15,651 nt of DNA from Candidatus Latescibacterota bacterium (lineage in GTDB: Bacteria; Latescibacterota; UBA2968; UBA8231), in assembly GCA_022827165.1 (NCBI GenBank), contig JAJDTN010000449.1, positions 1 to 15,651 of the forward strand. The letters are read 5' to 3'. Under the pieces are notes generated by a model. The model worked only from the letters and a program-made list of their open reading frames with translations. It did no database searches and was not told the origin of the DNA. The translations under genes were made by a program, and so were the position numbers. Of this stretch, positions 13,756 to 15,651 are shown piece by piece. Each line of letters begins with the position of its first letter. Within the stretch, counting starts at the first letter, position 1.

Positions 13756-15429
13756 ATGGAGATCGGCCGGGGTCGTTCCCGGGTGGCGGGGCCTCTGTGC
13801 GTTCTGGGGGCGGCGGCCATCCTGTGGAGCGGCTGTGCGCGGGAAGAGCGCGGGGCGGTGGCCGTGGCGGTGGTGGGCGACAAGGCGATCACCGCCCGGG
13901 ACGTGCGCGACCTCGAGGCCCGCCTGGCCGGGGAGGCGGGCGAGGCCGCTTCGCCGGACCGGCTGAAGGAGCACCTGCAGACCCTCGTCGACAGGGAGCT
14001 GCTGCTGCTGGAGGCGGAGAAGGAGCGCATCGAGGACAGCCCCTTCTACGTGCGCCGCATGGGACGCCTGCGGCGGGACCGGCTCGTGGGCACCCTCGAG
14101 GCCCGCACCCTCGACGTCACCGTCGGCGCCGACGAGGTGGCCCGCTACATCCGGCAGGAAGGTTACGACCGCGCCATCCAGACGGCGGACATCATGGTCC
14201 CGGACCTGGAAACGGCGGAGCACGTCCTGGAGCTGATCGAGCAGGGCGCCGACTTCGCCGATGTCGCCCGCAGGTGGTCGGCCAACCGGGAGACCGCCCC
14301 CCGGGGAGGGGACATGGGCCGGTTCGCGACCCGGCACCAGATGGTCCCGGCTCTCGGCGAGAAGCTCTTCACCCTGCCCGTGGGCGCGATCTCGCAGCCG
14401 GTTCAGGTGGGCCGGTGGCATTCGATCTTCAAGGTTCTGGCCGAGTCGTCCATCGAGCTGACGCCGCAGCAGCGGCAGGCGGTGACGGCGGAACTGGAGC
14501 GCACGAAGCGGCAGGCGGCGAGGGACTCCCTGGTGGCCGTCCTGCGGCAGGAGTACCGCCTGGAGCCGGATGCAGGGGGCCTGGCCGCCTTCGTCGAAGC
14601 CCTGGGCAGCGGAGCCGAGCCGGCCCCCGACCTGGTTCTCTACCGCTACGACGGCGGCGAGATCGAGGCCTCCCAAGTGGTCGAGAAGGCCAGGAGCATC
14701 CGCGGCGACGTCCTCGCCGAAGTCGCCGACGCCGAGGGACTGGCGGCCATTGTCGAGCGCTGGGTCGTGCCCAATGTGGTCCTGGTGGAGGCCGCCCTGC
14801 GCGAGGGGATCGACGCCGAGGACGAGATCGTCCGCTGGCTGGCGGAGATGGAGCAGCAGACGCTGATCACCGGACTCCGGGGGCGGATCCTGCAGCAGCG
14901 GGCGCAGGTCACCGACGACGACGTGCGCGAGTACTTCGAGGCCAACCGCGGCGAGTTCCTGCACCCGGAGCAGATCGAGGTGGAGGAGATCCTGGTGGAG
15001 TCCGAGTCCGAGGCGGCGGAGCTGCGGCGCCGGATCGAGGCGGGCGAAGATTTCGGCGCCCTCGCCGGGGCGCGTTCGCTGCGCTCTCCGGAGGTCCGCG
15101 ACGACAGGGGTCGGTTCCACCTGCACCAGTACGAGTCGCCGAGGTTCGGCGGTCTCGTGGAAGCCGTTGTCGACGCCGAGGCCGGCGAGCTGACCGGACC
15201 GGTGGAAGTGGAGGAGGGCTTCACCCTCTTCCGCATCCTGTCGCGGGAGCGCCGCCAGGAGAGCTGGGAGGAAGCCAGGGCGCGGGCCACCTCCAAGCTG
15301 CGGCGCCAGCGGCACCGCCGGGCCTTCAACGAGTACATGCAGGAACTGCGGGAGCGCTACGCCTCCCAGGTCGAGATCCGCTACGACGCCCTTGAGGCCG
15401 CCTTCGGGGCGGACCCTCAGTCGGGCTGA
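13756..15429 (+). CDS. Lipoprotein-like peptidyl-prolyl isomerase/chaperone with two parvulin domains
   Basis: This 557-residue protein has a SurA/PpiD/PrsA-like plan. A signal segment (11-26) ends at Cys27 in ILWSGC, a near-lipobox with Trp at -3, so membrane anchoring is probable but not certain. A helical SurA-N-like part (about 38-130) contains LVDRELLLLEAEKE. Parvulin domain 1 spans about 140-232 (GGDMGRF at 184-190, VPALGEKLF); a helical linker follows, then parvulin domain 2 at about 407-498 and a basic helical tail. The family folds exported proteins, especially outer-membrane ones, in the periplasm. In domain 1 the first usual His is Asp145 while His222 is kept; in domain 2 both positions are changed (Glu411, Thr490). 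Domain 2, and perhaps both, may therefore bind without catalysing. As the last gene of the operon, it probably serves the upstream exported proteins. Confidence 0.8.
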   Translation: MEIGRGRSRVAGPLCVLGAAAILWSGCAREERGAVAVAVVGDKAITARDVRDLEARLAGEAGEAASPDRLKEHLQTLVDRELLLLEAEKERIEDSPFYVRRMGRLRRDRLVGTLEARTLDVTVGADEVARYIRQEGYDRAIQTADIMVPDLETAEHVLELIEQGADFADVARRWSANRETAPRGGDMGRFATRHQMVPALGEKLFTLPVGAISQPVQVGRWHSIFKVLAESSIELTPQQRQAVTAELERTKRQAARDSLVAVLRQEYRLEPDAGGLAAFVEALGSGAEPAPDLVLYRYDGGEIEASQVVEKARSIRGDVLAEVADAEGLAAIVERWVVPNVVLVEAALREGIDAEDEIVRWLAEMEQQTLITGLRGRILQQRAQVTDDDVREYFEANRGEFLHPEQIEVEEILVESESEAAELRRRIEAGEDFGALAGARSLRSPEVRDDRGRFHLHQYESPRFGGLVEAVVDAEAGELTGPVEVEEGFTLFRILSRERRQESWEEARARATSKLRRQRHRRAFNEYMQELRERYASQVEIRYDALEAAFGADPQSG

Positions 15430-15651
15430 GCGCCGCTGCCCTCGCGGACCACGAGGAGCTGGTTCACCTCCAGGCCGCGCCAGGCCTCGACGAGCCCGTT
15501 GGGCCAGTTGACCCGCACCTCGTCGACGCGGGCGGCCTGCCCGAGGCCGAAGTGCAGGCGCGGGTCGCTGCTCGACAGGTAGCTCGACCCGCTGGCCACC
15601 TCCCGCACCTGGGTCCGCTCCCCGCAGCGGACGCGCACCTTGGCGCCGACG
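15417..15651 (-). CDS. ASPIC/UnbV-domain protein, C-terminal end only
   Basis: The minus-strand frame is open to the right edge, so only the last 77 residues of a longer protein are present. The GTG at 15638-15636 is internal: the four codons before it (V-G-A-K) continue the domain. The sequence matches the ASPIC/UnbV module: REVASGSSYLSSSDPRLHFG, then GLGQAARVDEVRVNWPNG. In known proteins this module follows FG-GAP/VCBS propeller repeats in secreted proteins of the CRTAC1 type, and such repeats would be expected beyond the edge. The gene converges on the isomerase gene and overlaps its 3' end by 13 bp, so it is transcribed separately. The molecular function of this module is not well established. 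Confidence 0.8.
   Translation of the reverse strand, partial: VGAKVRVRCGERTQVREVASGSSYLSSSDPRLHFGLGQAARVDEVRVNWPNGLVEAWRGLEVNQLLVVREGSGAQPD

Noticed and set aside
10779..14030. Very long minus-strand open frame opposite the large exported protein and isomerase genes
   Set aside because: Its codons lie antisense to two well-supported genes with signal peptides and recognisable domains. Its translation is Val/Gly/Leu/Ala/Arg-rich low-complexity sequence, as expected from a GC-rich complement.
15417..15638. Stand-alone 73-residue minus-strand protein starting at the GTG at 15638
   Set aside because: The frame continues to the window edge with domain-consistent residues, and the ASPIC/UnbV module is normally the end of a much longer secreted protein.

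Overview
The window is GC-rich DNA, roughly two-thirds G+C by eye, with tightly packed genes nearly all on the + strand. No 16S or other marker gene is present, so the taxonomy is inference. Exported proteins ending in FlgD-like Ig modules (NGDGxND motif), a DUF6785-like membrane protein, GH32-like propeller paralogues and an ASPIC/UnbV protein together suggest an uncultured didermic bacterium of the FCB/Latescibacterota-Krumholzibacteriota-Eisenbacteria type.

Region 1 (2-4553) looks like a small sugar or metabolite locus. It has a polytopic membrane protein cut by the left edge, a 200-bp gap holding a perfect 26-bp palindrome, and two tandem paralogous five-bladed-propeller proteins related to GH32/GH43-type enzymes. 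Neither propeller has a visible signal peptide; the first carries an odd Lys/Arg-rich N-terminal tail.

Region 2 (4586-15429) is a probable five-gene operon of nearly 11 kb, preceded by a plausible sigma70-type promoter and a strong ribosome binding site. It encodes three exported, evidently paralogous multidomain proteins (discoidin-like module, fibronectin-like beta module, an unnamed 'LVAE' module, and a C-terminal FlgD-like Ig module ending in V-x-V-[AV]-Y). These are followed by a ~900-residue exported protein that looks like an outer-membrane beta-barrel or surface protein with calcium-loop-like motifs. The last gene encodes a lipoprotein-like peptidyl-prolyl isomerase/chaperone with two degenerate parvulin domains. 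Gene spacing is 1 bp, a 14-bp overlap, 7-16 bp and 22 bp. My reading, which is inference, is a surface-assembly module: three secreted sugar- or surface-binding proteins, a candidate outer-membrane partner and a dedicated periplasmic folding factor. This is the best candidate here for an undescribed system.

Region 3 (15417-15651) is the C-terminal end of a minus-strand ASPIC/UnbV-domain protein. It converges on the chaperone gene with a 13-bp tail-to-tail overlap.

No tRNA, rRNA, CRISPR array, insertion sequence or phage gene was recognised. No stretch over 300 bp lacks a gene.
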